Positions 22,316-34,466 of a stretch of DNA of 64,000 nt are shown here, one piece after another (the first letter of the stretch is position 1; the number at the start of each line of letters is the position of its first letter). Origin of the DNA: Linum tenue (Eukaryota; Streptophyta; Magnoliopsida; Malpighiales; Linaceae); contig CAMGYJ010000005.1 of the NCBI GenBank assembly GCA_946122785.1, forward strand, positions 61,392,200-61,456,199, read 5' to 3'. Below the pieces are notes generated by a model. That model made no database searches, was not told where the DNA came from, and was given only the letters and a program-made list of their open reading frames with translations. The position numbers were made by a program, and so were the translations under genes.

Positions 22316-24057
22316 GCCATGAAGTTCTCGAACTCTGCCTCCAGCCTGTCTTTGTGCAACCGAGTAGGGAAAGGGAGTTTAGGGACATACTCCTTCACTA
22401 CTGGTTGCGGTTTAGGTGCAGGCACCTCAACCTCCTTCTCTACTTCCTGTTCAACCGCTGGAGATGCTGCAACAGGGCTTTCTCTCTCCGGTTCCCGAGC
22501 AGGGGGATCAACAGTCATCTTGCCACTCCTGGTCATGATGGCATTGCAGTGCTCATTCGGGGTCGGCGGGTGAGGAATGGTCTGCGCTAGTAGAGTACCA
22601 GGAGCCCTTTTAGCCACTGACTGGGCCACGCTCCCCAGCTGGGTCTGGATATCCTGCAAAACAGCCTGTGTATTCCTCTGACCAGCTTCCAGGGCCAGGA
22701 GTTGACCCGAGGCCTTCTCCATGAACTGCTCAAAGGTGTTGAATTTCTGAGCACTAACACTGGCGAGAGAACCCACCAAGTCCCGCAGTTCAGCCATCTG
22801 ATCATTATGCACTGGGGCAGCAGGGGCTGCACCTGGTTGCTGGAATTGCCCCTGTCTGGGCTGATATGGTGGCCTCTGGAAGCCAGGTGGTCTCTGTGGA
22901 GCTGGTGGTCTGGGATTTGGCCCAGCCCAGGAGAAGTTAGGATGCTGGCGCCACCCCTCATTGTACGTGTTGCTGTAGGGGTCATTGCGCCTGACATTGT
23001 TGATGAAGTTCACCTGCTCCTGGGGTGTGGTCGATTCCTTCATCGCCTGGCAGTCTTCCACCATATGATGGGTGCTCTCGCACCACTGGCAGAGCATCGC
23101 CTGCTGCTGTCCGGTCCCTGGAATCATCCCGGAACGATCAATAGCTGAGACCAGCTTCGATACTACCTGCACCAAATCAGATGACTGGGTGCCCACAGCA
23201 TGCACACCCCGGCCTGGTGCTCTCCTCGATCTCCTGGCAGTGCCCCAATCATAACCATTCTACGCCATCTCTTCAAAGAGTTGATTCAGCTGTGGCGGGG
23301 TTTTGGTCAGCATGTTCCCGCCACAAACCGAATCGATCAGCTGCTTGTCCTCCGGGAAGAGGGCGTGATAGAAGGTGCCCACCTTGAACGCATCGTTGAA
23401 ACCATGATTGGGACACCTGAGAAAAAGGCTGTTGTACCTCTCCCATGCATCCCTGATGGTCTCATCCTCATCCTGAGCAAAATGTGTAATTTGCTTCTGC
23501 AGGTCAGCTGTCTTGGATGGAGGATGGTAGCGGGTGAGGAACTTGTCCGCCAGGTTGGCGAACGTGGTGATGGAGCCCGGAGGTCGAGTGTCTAGCCACT
23601 CCTTGGCCTGCCCCTCCAAAGTGAATGGGAAGTACCTCAGCTGGATGGCATCTGCTGGTACCCCATTGATCTTGATTCCATCGATGAGCTCGTGGAATCG
23701 CCTGAGATGCGATCGAGGGCACTCTCCCTCCTTACCACGGAACACTACTGAACCGCGCAGCATGGTGATCACGGAGGTGCTCACCTCAAAGTTGTTGGCT
23801 GGGACCTGAGGGTGTTGAATAGGTGACCTCATGTCCGCAGCCCTAGCGGTCCAGTAGGATCCCATGGTCTGCTCCCCGGGGATCAAATCGTTGTTCTGCG
23901 GATCACCCATCTCTCCTTCTTCTTCTTCTCCGATCTGTAGCTGTGACAGCGCCTTCTCCGCAGCCAGTCGCGCCTTTAGAACCCGCTTGGAGTTCCTGCA
24001 GGTTCGTTCAAGCTCCTGGTCAAGTGGTAGTAGATCCCCCGACTGGCTACGGGTCAT
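22270..24057 (-). pseudogene. Athila-type gag with amber stop
   Basis: A 596-codon frame with one internal TAG (23260-23262). The first 265 codons contain the Athila Gag core (GECPRSHLRRFHELIDGIK, FPFTLEGQAKEWLDTRPPGS and KFLTRYHPPSKT). After the stop the same frame continues with a CCHC-like region (QAMLCQWCESTHHMVEDC), NDPYSNTYNEGW, a proline/glutamine-rich stretch, and NEHCNAIMTRSGK, all typical of Athila Gag. The frame leaves the protease frame around 22310. The element therefore encodes Gag only as two pieces unless the stop is suppressed. Confidence 0.85.
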
Positions 24058-24176
24058 GCACTACCTGCACACAATCAGCAGAAGCAACCCGTGAAGGCAC
24101 ACAGGTGGAAGAAATAAAATGCAGTAAATAAAAGCTAGAGTAACAAATTCTCACGTTTCCCCAATAACCTAGAGGT

Positions 24177-24194
24177 TCCCCGGCAACGGCGCCA
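24177..24194 (-). promoter_or_regulatory. tRNA-Asp primer-binding site
   Basis: On the minus strand TGGCGCCGTTGCCGGGGA follows the 5' LTR after a 6-nt spacer. It is complementary to the 3' end of plant tRNA-Asp including CCA, as used by many Athila/Tat elements. The same site appears at 63939-63956. Confidence 0.88.
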
Positions 24195-24200
24195 AAAACT

Positions 24201-25545
24201 TGACACGCTAAAACACAACACCTAACAATGGCCAAGTGTAACCAATGAAAGGGACTGCAGTATAGGCAAGTTTAATTATCAACCCGGGGTCTAGATCTAC
24301 TGCTTACTCCGTGATTCTCTATTATCTAGCAAACTAAGTCGAGTGATTGTTGTGAAAAGTAAAAGCAACAAGAAAGCAGTAAATTGTTCGGGTTTCTAAA
24401 GCAGGTAAGAGTCACTCGGGATTGAGTCCCCCTAGCCCCTTAGTTAGGTTCAATTGCAATTCCCTGGGTTGATTTACTGTTGATTAGACTGCGGAAGATC
24501 CGACAGTAGGTTGGAATCTCTTAAGCTGACCAAGCCCTCTCAGTCTAACTACCCGGCAGACGACTAGTCTTCACCGGGATAGAAAGCTGAGGCTATGAAC
24601 ACAGAACTCCACTACTGGCGCCAAGAACACCAGTACAAAGCAGTAAACTGGCTAACTCTCGTATAGCCAATATCCTACTATCGAATGAAGAGGCTCTAAC
24701 AACCTAATCAGATTCTATCTATCTCAGGTTGCAGCAGAAATTGAGAAAAGCTGATCAGACTCAAATCAATTCATTAAACATGCGTCATTCGATTAAAATC
24801 AAACAGTAATATCATCCCAAGTCATTACAATCAAATCCCTAACACAAGGAACTAGGGTTCTTCATACTCAAGTGAGTGAAGGGTTCTACTCCATAGAGAG
24901 AGAAGAGAAAACAAGAATCGGATTAGTCATACTCATAACGATGAGGATAATCTGCTCCGGGACGATGATTTTCACTCCTATGACGATCTCCAAGCTCGAT
25001 TCGATGAAATCCAGCTCTAGGACAGCTTCTAGGATGTGTTCTTCGCACTTTCTCTCTCTAGGGCTCTGTTTTTGCTCTGAAAACATGATTCTTTCACTTT
25101 TGGCTCGGATTAGGCTTTAAAACAGGCTTTCCCGAGTTGCACGGCCAGGTGTACGGCCGTGCACATCACCATTCTGGCCGTGCACCCTGAAACGCGCCGT
25201 TTCACTTAATTCTGCCTTCGTCCATCTTGCACGGCCAGGTGCACGGCCGTGCAGATCTTCAGGGGTGCCCGTGCAGCTCCTCGGCATAAGGCGCACGGCC
25301 AGAGTTGCATATTGCACGGTCGTGCAGCCTCCCTGGTCTGCCGTGCAGCTCTCCAAAAGGCTCGCCATTCGTCCGTTCGTCGTCCAATCAACCCCAGACT
25401 CGCTCCTAAGCCTTCATTCACGTACTAGGACCTGAAATATCACAAACAAGCACAACCTAGCGTGAAATCGGCCTAAAACACGAGAATCAACACCTCAAAT
25501 AGTGTAAGTATGAGGGTAAAAACATGTGTAAATGACGGTCTATCA
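24201..25545 (-). repeat. 5' LTR of Athila-type element
   Basis: Matches 17147-18492 with about a dozen substitutions and one single-base indel; two substitutions fall in the palindromes (one GCACGGCCGTGC reads GCACGGTCGTGC). Starts TGATAGACC and ends GCGTGTCA on the minus strand. Confidence 0.92.
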
Positions 25546-25550
25546 CCGTC

Positions 25551-25900
25551 TCATCGGCTTGATACCTTCCGGTTACTACCAAGCTTCTCTTGCCACCTTG
25601 TTAACAAGTTTGTTTAGTACCATGCTTGACAAGTCTCCTCCTCTAGGGTTCCATAATTGGTATTGAGAAGTTAAGTTTCACACTACCAGGCTTGTCACAT
25701 AACCCAGGCGTACCTCACTTTGCAAACTAGCCACTAAGTCCGTGACATCTTGATACCTTGTCACATTTCCGTTTTGCTATCCTATCAGCTTGCCACCCAA
25801 CCAGTCTTGTCGGCTTGTCAACAAGTCTGTCTCTTCAGGATGGTACCTTGCTGACAAGTCTTCACCTCTCAACCTCCATAGTTAGTTTTTTTGGAAGCTA
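25551..25900. repeat. degenerate minisatellite, right part
   Basis: Continues the CTTGCCACC / CGGCTTGATACCTT repeat of 16721-17146 on the other side of the Athila-type insertion. Confidence 0.5.
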
Positions 25901-26859
25901 AATTTCACACTAATTAATTTGCCATACTTCCATTTTGTACCCTATAGAGACTGGTTGACCGCCTAGGTAAGGTAGAGAGGCAGTCAACCACTTAACATAG
26001 GGAGAGGGAGCTCGGTCACTAGGATAAAAAACCTAACCCAATAAGGCCGGGCTAGCTTATTTAATGTTTGATGTTGAGCTTGCCTTATAAAGCATTAGAT
26101 ACCTTGTAAGTAATCAATGTGGTATGGGATTAATATTTAGGGTAACAAGTATGTAACTAAGTCATGCTCGAAGAATGTAGCAGCAACGATAAGGGAGGAA
26201 ATTGATGTAGTTTCGGACGAGGAGTATTCCCTAATTGCCCGTCGAATCTGTTCACTGTGGTGGAGAAGATTGGCTTCCTGAGTGAGTGGCTTTCAACACT
26301 CATTATAAAGGGTCTACGGGGTAACACACCTTACAACATGTTCTCATGTAGGCTAATTTCCTTCCAAGGACAAAATGGAGGTCTAGAAATCTAGGATATA
26401 GATAATAATTGTTTTATTATATGCTTTTTTAGTAAGAGATTATGAATATGCTTTATCTAGAGGCCCCTAGATGCTTCAGGGGACCTACTTCACTGTTCAT
26501 AACTAGTTTGGGGTTTAATCCATGGAAAACAGTGGTGAAATCTACTATGATATATGCATGCGTCCAACAACCTGAACTTTATTTGAGTTCTACCATTCGG
26601 TTACCATGAAAACAATAGTGACAATTACTGGGAAAACAATAAGATGGATGTGCTATTGAGTAGGGAGTACACACCAAATGCGCGTGCATATGTGTGGAGG
26701 TTGATTTGACTAAACCATTTCTTAGTATAAGGTGGAACGAATTTAATATTTAACTGTATATAAAGGTTTGTGTACTTTATGTTTTGAACGAGGAAGTATG
26801 GAGCCCAAATGCATATTTGTATGTGCAACAACAAACCAGATGACCTTCGAAACTATGAA
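25901..26859. other. interval without recognised gene
   Basis: Broken frames only. The part after about 26150 could belong to the LINE that follows (upstream ORF1), but no motif is clear. Confidence 0.3.
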
Positions 26860-28690
26860 CGAGAATATGGATATGGTCCCAAAAGATGGGGTTGCACTAG
26901 CCCTACAACCTCTGTATGGTGAGTGGATTGTGGTGAAATGAAGAGTCTGTTGTCCAAATAATCGAGGACAAAATGATACTACACAAAACTACTCATACGC
27001 ATTGGCCTCCTTAGGGGTCTATCCTGAACAAGTTTGCCACTATGAATAAGGAATGATTTGCTTATAAGAATGGTGGTGCAGAAGTTTCCAAGATGAAAAA
27101 GAAACCACAATAAAAGGTACAATATGGGATTACAAGTATGTCAGTGCTAATTCTAAAAGATAAAGTCCCAAAGAAGTAGAAGATGAAGGCCACTACCCAT
27201 GTTCAGGCTACGACTTAATATTCAAAAGTAAAATTAAGTATTTAAGATAGGGATGGAAAATGAGGAAAGCCCACACAAGAGAATCAAACTAAAAGGGGCT
27301 TAAAGGCGAGACCAAATGAGAAAGTCTCGATGTGACCACAATTAAACAACATATTTATAGTAACAAAGTGATAATAACTCTAGGATTTACGAAGATAATC
27401 CTAGGGTAAAAAAATTAGTGGGCATGTACAAGCTGAGGGTGTCGGGAACCTTTCCTTTTATGACCATAGATGATGCTTCTAACCTATAACTACTCCAGCC
27501 TGAGAAACCAACGTGTCGTTAAAGCTTTGAAGTTGCTTTTTGTGGAAATTTTCCGCACACATGGTTCTACTTATGGCAAAAAGCGTTCCATAAAAGCACT
27601 TGCGGGTTTCTCAAAACAATGAGAACTCATCAGGCGGGCCATGAACACCCTTGATCGAGTACCCAAAACAAACACACTACTCCACCAATGTAAGCAACTT
27701 GTTAAAAAAAATTGGCTGACCTAGAAGAAAATGAAGAACAATATTGGAAGCAATGTTCTCTCGCTAGCTAGTCGAATAGTGGAGTTGAGAATACCAATTT
27801 ATTTTCTAAGCTTGTGAAATGTCTTTTATAAGCGCTAACCAAAGTGTCCCCGAATATGATGAAGCCTTTGCTTAACCATGTTATCTTCACGGAGCAAAGT
27901 GATTTTTTTGTTCCTAGTAGATTCATTGCAAGCAATATTACGACAGTGTTAGGGTTATTTCATACGACGAAAAAGAAGAAGCACGAGGTGTTAATTTTTT
28001 CCAATAAAGATTGATGGCGAAAGTCTATGATCGTGTAGATTAGCATGTTCTAGAAGGCATCATATGCGGATGGACTTGGCTGAGGGTTGATCAGTTGATC
28101 ATGATGCACCGGGTGTTTGTATGCTATCATAGTTTGTACTATTAACGGGCACCAATCACAACGTTTATTGCTTGGACGAAGACTTCGCCAATGAGACCCC
28201 TTCTCCATGTATATGTTTCTCATTTGTGTTGAAGGCCTCTCAACCTATATGAAGCGAGTCGTCCAAATTTCCAAGATTTACTGGCTACAACTGGCTCTAG
28301 GAGCCCTAGTTGCATTGCACCCCATCTTTTTTTCGTTGTGATGGTGTTTTCTTTGATAGAGAAACTTCTAAGAGATCGATGGGTTGAAAACCGTATCAAA
28401 GGTGTATGTAAGGTAATCCAAGCAGCTTGTAAACTTCCATAAGTCCAAAGTTTCCTTTAGTAAGAATTTCAAACCATATAGTGGGATTCGTGAAATGATG
28501 ATGGTTGAGAAGCATGATAAATACCTTAGTCTTCCCATGGTGGTTGACAGATCGAAGGAGATTTTTCTGGGTCTCAATGGCAGGCAGAGAGGGGTTAGTA
28601 AATTCAATTGCCATGTCGGTATCCAAGATACGGGAAGACGTTATTGATGAAGTACATAGTCTCATATGGCATTTCACCCTTGGAGTTATG
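26860..28690 (+). pseudogene. LINE (non-LTR) retrotransposon relic
   Basis: Many stops and frameshifts, but a colinear series of plant L1-type landmarks can be read on the plus strand: an ORF1 tail-like PLYGEWIVVKRR (about 26908-26945); the pre-RT linker LEENEEQYWKQ (about 27721-27755); RT fingers MMKPLLNHVIFTEQSDFF..R (about 27858-27930); MAKVYDRVD (about 28015-28043); a decayed VEGLS block near 28229; and the thumb region SKVSFSKNF then EKHDKYLSLPMVVDRSK (about 28440-28560). Old, non-functional. Confidence 0.75.
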
Positions 28691-28704
28691 ACAATGAGGG
28701 ATGA

Positions 28705-29540
28705 TGATACGTTAAATATACATTTTTATCACTCATTTTATGGTGTTGTCTGCATTATTTCTTCATATCTTCAGCCATTTTAACTTAGATTTGCTTGATA
28801 TATGCTCAAAGGTACAATGGATAGCCTCTAGGTGTGTTTTACACATTTGATGCCTTTTGGATAGTTTCTTTATATTTTCCAGGCCAATGCATCTTAAAGG
28901 CTCCGTATGGCATTAAAGAGGACAAGGATATGAGCGTCTAGGATAACATGGAAATGGATTTGGAGGTAGGATGAGTGAGATATGGCTCAATAAGTTGATC
29001 AACCTAAGCAGCCCAAATCCAAAAATGGCAGAATTTTAGTCGACTATAAGCCCAAATGATGTCAAATCCACCATTTTTGGTAAGGAAGATTTTTATGACT
29101 CCAACTGAACATATATTCCATCCTTTGGCTCCAAGCAAGAGATATCCAGAAGATATTTCGTTAGGAGAGGCTTTCTCTTAGAAAACCTCTTGAAAAACAT
29201 GATTTGAGAGCCTATAAATAGACCTCTCGTTTTCCAATTGAAATAGAACTTTACAGATGGGTTGCTCTGCCTCCAAGATAGCTCTAGACCAAAAAGTGTA
29301 GTTGAATTGATTTTTATCGTTTATTGGTATTTATTATATTGTTGTTTGTGCTTCATATGAGATTGACTGGGAACAATTTTTCATATGCTGTGAGACACTA
29401 ATGCCAATACATGCCTAGTATATCTTGTGTGTAAGATAATTGTGTTGAAAATCTTTGATATAAATCACATGCTATTTCAAGATCACCTACTCTTCTCATA
29501 TAGTGACAACAAGTGCATATGATAGGAATAATGATTAAAA
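28705..29540 (+). mobile_element. possible LTR
   Basis: Starts TGATACGTTAAATATAC, much like the TGATAACG and TGATTCGG starts of the Athila-like LTRs in this window, and has a good TATA box (CCTATAAATAG, 29211-29221) with a plausible transcript leader after it. No paired LTR, primer-binding site or target duplication found, so it may be a solo or truncated LTR. Confidence 0.35.
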
Positions 29541-30580
29541 TAGGAAGAACTCAATTGCACATACATCATAACAATCTGAAAACTCTAGGAAACAATACCT
29601 ATGCAATGTTTTCCTTTATTGCTTTTCATGTTATTCATCGTTCTACTTTACTTTTCTTTTCAATTCTTGTATTGGACTACTCTCACTATCTAAGTAATGA
29701 CATTTGAAACACTTCAAATTCTACCATAGAGGTTTTCTTTTGTTGTAGTTTTTGTGTGGTTTGGTTGTTTTTTATGATGGAATTTTTTGTTTTGGATACC
29801 ACATATAGAAGAAGAAAATTATGGGAGTAGAAGAAGTGTAGATAGGAAGAAAGAAAAAGAATGAGCAAATGGAGATGATTGCAAGTGATTTTGTTAAGAA
29901 GGGAAAAGGGAAACAAAGATAAGGTTATTGTATTTAATGATGATAATACAGGAATAAATAAGTGGTATGGGTGGCGTTATGTTGGGTCTGGGGAAATAAA
30001 TAGAGTAAATTAAATAAAGCAGAAAGGGAAGCATCTAGAAAACCTTTCCTTTCATCTGTTCTTTGCAAAAGAATTAGGATCACCTGATTTGGAGTACACA
30101 CATGACGATGAAGAGCTGCAAATGACGAGGCTGACTTTTGTGGGAATATTATTATAATTGATATCAGATATAGGGAGACCACAACAACATGGCAAGTAGA
30201 GAGGCATTAGACAACACATAGGCAGTGGCAACAAGAATCGACTGATTTTGAGCAACGTCAAAACATAATATATCGATGTTAATAGAAAATGAAGGTAACA
30301 CATGCGAGAGACAAAGGTTGTTGCTAGAATAGAAACAAATGTTTGGTGATGAAACAACAGATGACATAAGATGGATGTGAGTTTATCCACTCAGATAGCA
30401 TACCAAACTCCTCAAGACCGTCACTATCTCAAGTTTCTAAGAATCGAAAAATTATCTATGTGGCATGGGAAGCATGGAGTCAACTAGTGGTTGATAAAAC
30501 ATCCATAATAGAGTAGCCTGGTTATATATTTTTCCTTGCAAAATTAAAGAAGCTTAGTTTCGAAATTGCCAATCTTTGAA
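29541..30580. other. interval without recognised gene
   Basis: AT-rich. Several open frames on the minus strand (29686-30390) are leucine/serine-rich and show no domain. Confidence 0.3.
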
Positions 30581-30589
30581 GTAGGTGTC

Positions 30590-30990
30590 GACCTGCTTAG
30601 GCTGCTTGATAATACCCAAGGTACTTTCATTTAATGGTTATGGATCATAGATCTTGTCAAAAAGCTATTTTGGCTTGGCATGGATCAATCACCAAACCTT
30701 TTGATTCAATTTGCAATCTCCAGTCACTCTAAGATATCTCTATAGTAAGAGTGTCGTTAAAGAAATACCTGCTATAATTGCTAGGCTTTGTTATCTGAAG
30801 GAACTATATGTTAGAGTTTACTACCTCCTAGCTAAGCTTTACGATTCGATTTGAGGGTTGCTTTCTGTTTAGTACCTTAAGCTATATCTGATACATCGGT
30901 TATAACTCTACTATATGATATTAGCAATCTGAAATTGATCGTCTGGCTTGACTTTGATGTGGATGTATGTAGTGATATTATTGAATACCA
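30590..30990 (+). pseudogene. possible LRR gene relic (left)
   Basis: With stops and shifts ignored, the plus strand gives LRR-like spacing: VKEIPAIIARLCYLKELYV..LLAKLYDSI and later ISNLKLIVWLDFDVD. This resembles resistance-protein LRRs (L..L.ELP..I..L), but no NB-ARC or TIR motif is present and the similarity is short. Confidence 0.3.
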
Positions 30991-30999
30991 AATACAATC

Positions 31000-31660
31000 A
31001 AAGTTATAAATCCTAGAAATATCTAGGATCGTATTCCAAAAGGCTTTCTAATAATAGTACTCACATATAATCACCCATTGCTCATACAATGACTCAACAT
31101 ATATAGATGGTCGAGTTTCCCTATTTAGTTTGTTTTTGAGATGCATATAGAGTAAATCATAACATAAAAGACAATAAAAGTAAAGATATGCATTGATAAG
31201 AAAGTTATCCTAGATGGTCATGCAATCGATCTCAATGATGATAAGTTGCGATGCATATTCTATCATGTATCTCTATCCCTTCCATTAAGGTCATCCTATT
31301 CGAGTTTTCACCACATGTAATAGAAACTAAGACTAGCTAATGCGTGCTTTTGCTTCATGCCACTAGACTAGTCAATCAATCAAGGAATTATGGATATCAA
31401 ATCACTATTTAGGGCCTCTACGAACCATCATGATGTTCCATATCATTGATAATCTAAGGTATCAAGCATTGAACATAGTCGAGTGCAGATGGGTGACCAA
31501 TCCATTCCACACACGCCTAAGACAATGACATATCACATAAGTTGGGTTTCCCATGCAACATAAAATGATATTATAAGCAATAATATATTGAATATAATAG
31601 ATGATATATGCATCACATGAATAAAACATAGTATAGCTAAGTCATTCGAATATCATAAGC
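31000..31660. other. interval without recognised gene
   Basis: No domain. The word CTAGGATCGTATTCC near 31020 resembles sequence I associate with reverse-oriented gypsy LTRs, but I cannot define ends. Confidence 0.2.
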
Positions 31661-33048
31661 ATGTCATGATGATTCAGGCTAAATTACACATGTTGCCCTT
31701 TCTTTACCTTTACTCTTCGGTCGATTCAGCTTTGTGCTTTGGTTTTAGAGTCAATAACTCAACCTTTATGAGCTTTTGTGTGGTGTTTTGTGGTTCCTCC
31801 TACTCTCCCTTCCATAGAAGGCACCTCTGGTTCGACCTGCCATCATTCATCACCCGATCTTAGTAACTTCATTCTACCGCCCTTAATTTCCTCCATTAAG
31901 GACAATGTAGTGCTTAAGTGTGGGGGTGTATTCCATTGTATTTGGGGTGTCATGAATGTTGTTGTTTTTCTTGTCTTGAATCCTAGTCCATTGTCCAAAG
32001 TTTAAGATTTGAGGGCTCCAAGTACAAATTTGCATGATCATATGGGCACATGTGGTTATGTGAATCGTATGGCAGTTAGTATCAATGCACGAGTAGCTTG
32101 TTTGTGACTACGACCACCACAATGATGACTGAGATATGCAGTAGGATTGTGTAGGGGTTTAATTCTCCTTCTATTCGTGAACCAACCTATGGCTTGGATT
32201 AATTACTAACTCTTTATAGCTATCTATGCATCAAAATCAAGAAATCAAAATTAATGATAGAGAATATAGGTATTCATGTGAGATTTGAGCCTACTCGATT
32301 CTTTCTTGTGCGATAGATCCCTCTTACCATGGTATATAGCATTCACATTGCCATTAATAGGGAAAATGGAGGCATAGGATTAACCCATGGACAAAATGAT
32401 TGTCCTGGTGTGGCATACCCCATAGTCAGCCCCTTGAGTCGTGTGACTTTCTTTCTCTGTGTTTGTAGTGGAAATCACCCTTTTTTAATTTCTTAAGAGA
32501 TTCCATAGACTGTTTTTGGCATGATCTCTGCTGAATGTTGAAGTGAGTATTGGAGGCAGTTCTTAAAATTTGGTCATGTGTTTAATAAGACAAAGAATGT
32601 GGCAAAAAGTTAAGGTTCTTAAAAATAAAAGAAAAAAGCAAAAGAGAGCTGCCATAAAATTTTAATCTTGCTCATAAAAATGAGTGTTTCTGAGCGGACT
32701 GGCTTGGAAACACTATTGCATTGTTACCTCCTTCATTCTTGTGCTTTAAACTTTTGGCTGATGTAGAATAGCAGAAGAAGTAATTGGTTCGATTGAATGT
32801 TGCTGTGTTGGGGTTTGGAACTGTGGAACTTTGAGTCATGAATGTTACCACCACCCGAAAATCCAATTCCCCATGTCCTAAACCATAGCCAGTTGCATTT
32901 GAACTCGGTCAAGTTGTCCTGACAAGTTAGTACTGACAACCATTGTGCAAACTCTAACCCTTAGAGGCTGTTATAATGAGGAAGAGATGGAGGAATTCAC
33001 ATATTATGCACCAAATAGGCCTGACCCCACTAGTCGAGAGTGAGTGGT

Positions 33049-34115
33049 TAATTTTTAGGGTGTGCCTACGGTGACATGCATGCAATGGTGACTTGCACTT
33101 TCCGGTCGACCTCAGTTAGGATTAGGTCGACCTCATTTAGAATTCGGTCGACCTCATATAGGATCTGGTCGACCTCATTTAGGATTCGGTCGACCTCATA
33201 TAGGATCAGGTCGACCTAATCTGTTGTTTCAGTGTAAAAACAGTTCATGGTGCCTACTTTGGATATTCATATCATACAATTGGCTAGATGGAAATTGAAG
33301 ACTAATGACTTGTTTTGAAGCTGGAGTGTCCCTCTACATATTGAAGTGATTGAGAGCTCGATAGGAAGTCCAGAAGACCATTTTTGAACCTCATCAAAAG
33401 GCTATGCCAAAACTGGAAAACTGCATGGAAATGGCTAAGTTTGGAAACGTGTTTGGGAAGCCTATTTTGGAGCTCAATTCGAGAAGCATGAATGCAAGTC
33501 GAGTCCAGGAGCTTCTACCACGTTAAATTAGGTATGTTTTTATACAAATTCAAGGCATTGGATGAAAGATTGGATATCTTTAAGGCTTCAAACAAAAGGG
33601 TCGAAGTTGCTACGAATGCTGTTTTTCTGGCAGACTTCGAGCACAAGCAAGCGGCCAGAAAAACAGCCTTCGTAGCAACTTCGAGCCTTTTGTTTGAAGC
33701 CTTAAAGATATTCAATCTTTCATCAAATGCCTTGCTTTTGTATAAAAAAATACGTAATTTAACGTGGTAAAGGCCCCTGGACTTGACTCGCATCCATGCT
33801 TCTCCAATTGAGCTCCAAAGTAGGCTTGACAAACACGTTGCCAGACTTGGCCATTTTCAGACAGTTTCCCAGTTTTGGCATATACTTTTGGTCAGGTTCA
33901 AAAATGGTCTTCTGGACTTTCTATTGATCTCTCAAGTACTTTAATGTGTAGAGGGACACTTCATCTTCAAAACAAGCCTTCAATCTCCAATTTCCATCTA
34001 GCCAATTGTAAGATATGAATCTCCAAAGTAGGCACCATGAAACTGTTTTTACACTGAAACAACAGATTAGGTCGACCGAAAAGTGCATGTCACCGTAGCA
34101 AAGTCCTAATTTTTA
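33049..34115. mobile_element. foldback MULE, copy 1, with 9-bp target duplication
   Basis: The element proper is 33058-34106 (1,049 bp), flanked by identical 9-bp TAATTTTTA (33049-33057 and 34107-34115), the duplication length of Mutator-like elements. Ends: GGGTGTGCCTACGGTGACAT on the left and, read inward from the right, GGACTTTGCTACGGTGACAT. The two arms are long inverted repeats meeting at about 33640, so a single strand folds into a near full-length hairpin. The left arm has five 21-bp units of GGTCGACCT (33104-33208) plus part of a sixth; the right arm keeps only one. No transposase. Confidence 0.85.
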
Positions 34116-34452
34116 TATGTTATATATGCAACATGGCAAAGGCCAGATTGATCGGTTTTTGATTCAGGTAACTTGAACTTTATACATGGAGAATTGTGGT
34201 GTGTGAGTGGTTGATTCATGTCATGTCTTGGTCCGGGAACAGAGGGCAGATTTTTCAACTCATAATTTTGTTGCACTCGAATGTCATTTGCGAGGGTTGT
34301 CTGGGTTGCTGTTGCTCATGTGTTGGTATTAAATGGTCTTTGAGATTTCTCTGTTTTGTGCCTCTATGATATGTTCCCAAAGTTTTCATGGTTAAAATAT
34401 TTTGAGCATACCTTGTGTTTGACTTGGTTTGTTTGGGGACAAGCATACACTT

Positions 34453-34466
34453 AAGTGTGGAGGAAT
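34453..34466 (+). promoter_or_regulatory. polypurine tract of second Athila-like element
   Basis: AAGTGTGGAGGAAT immediately before the LTR start TGATTCGG. Confidence 0.65.

Larger units (their letters stand above)
17147..25545 (-). mobile_element. Athila-type Ty3/gypsy element, gag-protease only
   Basis: Two direct repeats of about 1,345 bp (17147-18492 and 24201-25545) begin TG and end CA in either reading and are flanked by CCGTC (17142-17146 and 25546-25550). All coding sequence is on the minus strand, so the right copy is the 5' LTR. The primer-binding site matches the 3' end of plant tRNA-Asp and the polypurine tract abuts the left LTR. Gag and protease read as Athila clade. No reverse transcriptase, RNase H or integrase is found between the protease end (20864) and the left LTR, so it cannot move by itself. 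The LTRs differ by only about a dozen bases, so insertion was recent. Confidence 0.92.

Noticed and set aside
21258..22322. Plus-strand open frames opposite the Athila protease and gag
   Set aside because: They mirror the minus-strand retroviral frame; the minus strand has the recognisable protease and gag motifs and the correct PBS/PPT orientation.
33492..33832. Overlapping 92- and 105-codon frames on both strands
   Set aside because: They encode nearly the same peptide because the DNA is an inverted repeat; a foldback transposon explains both.
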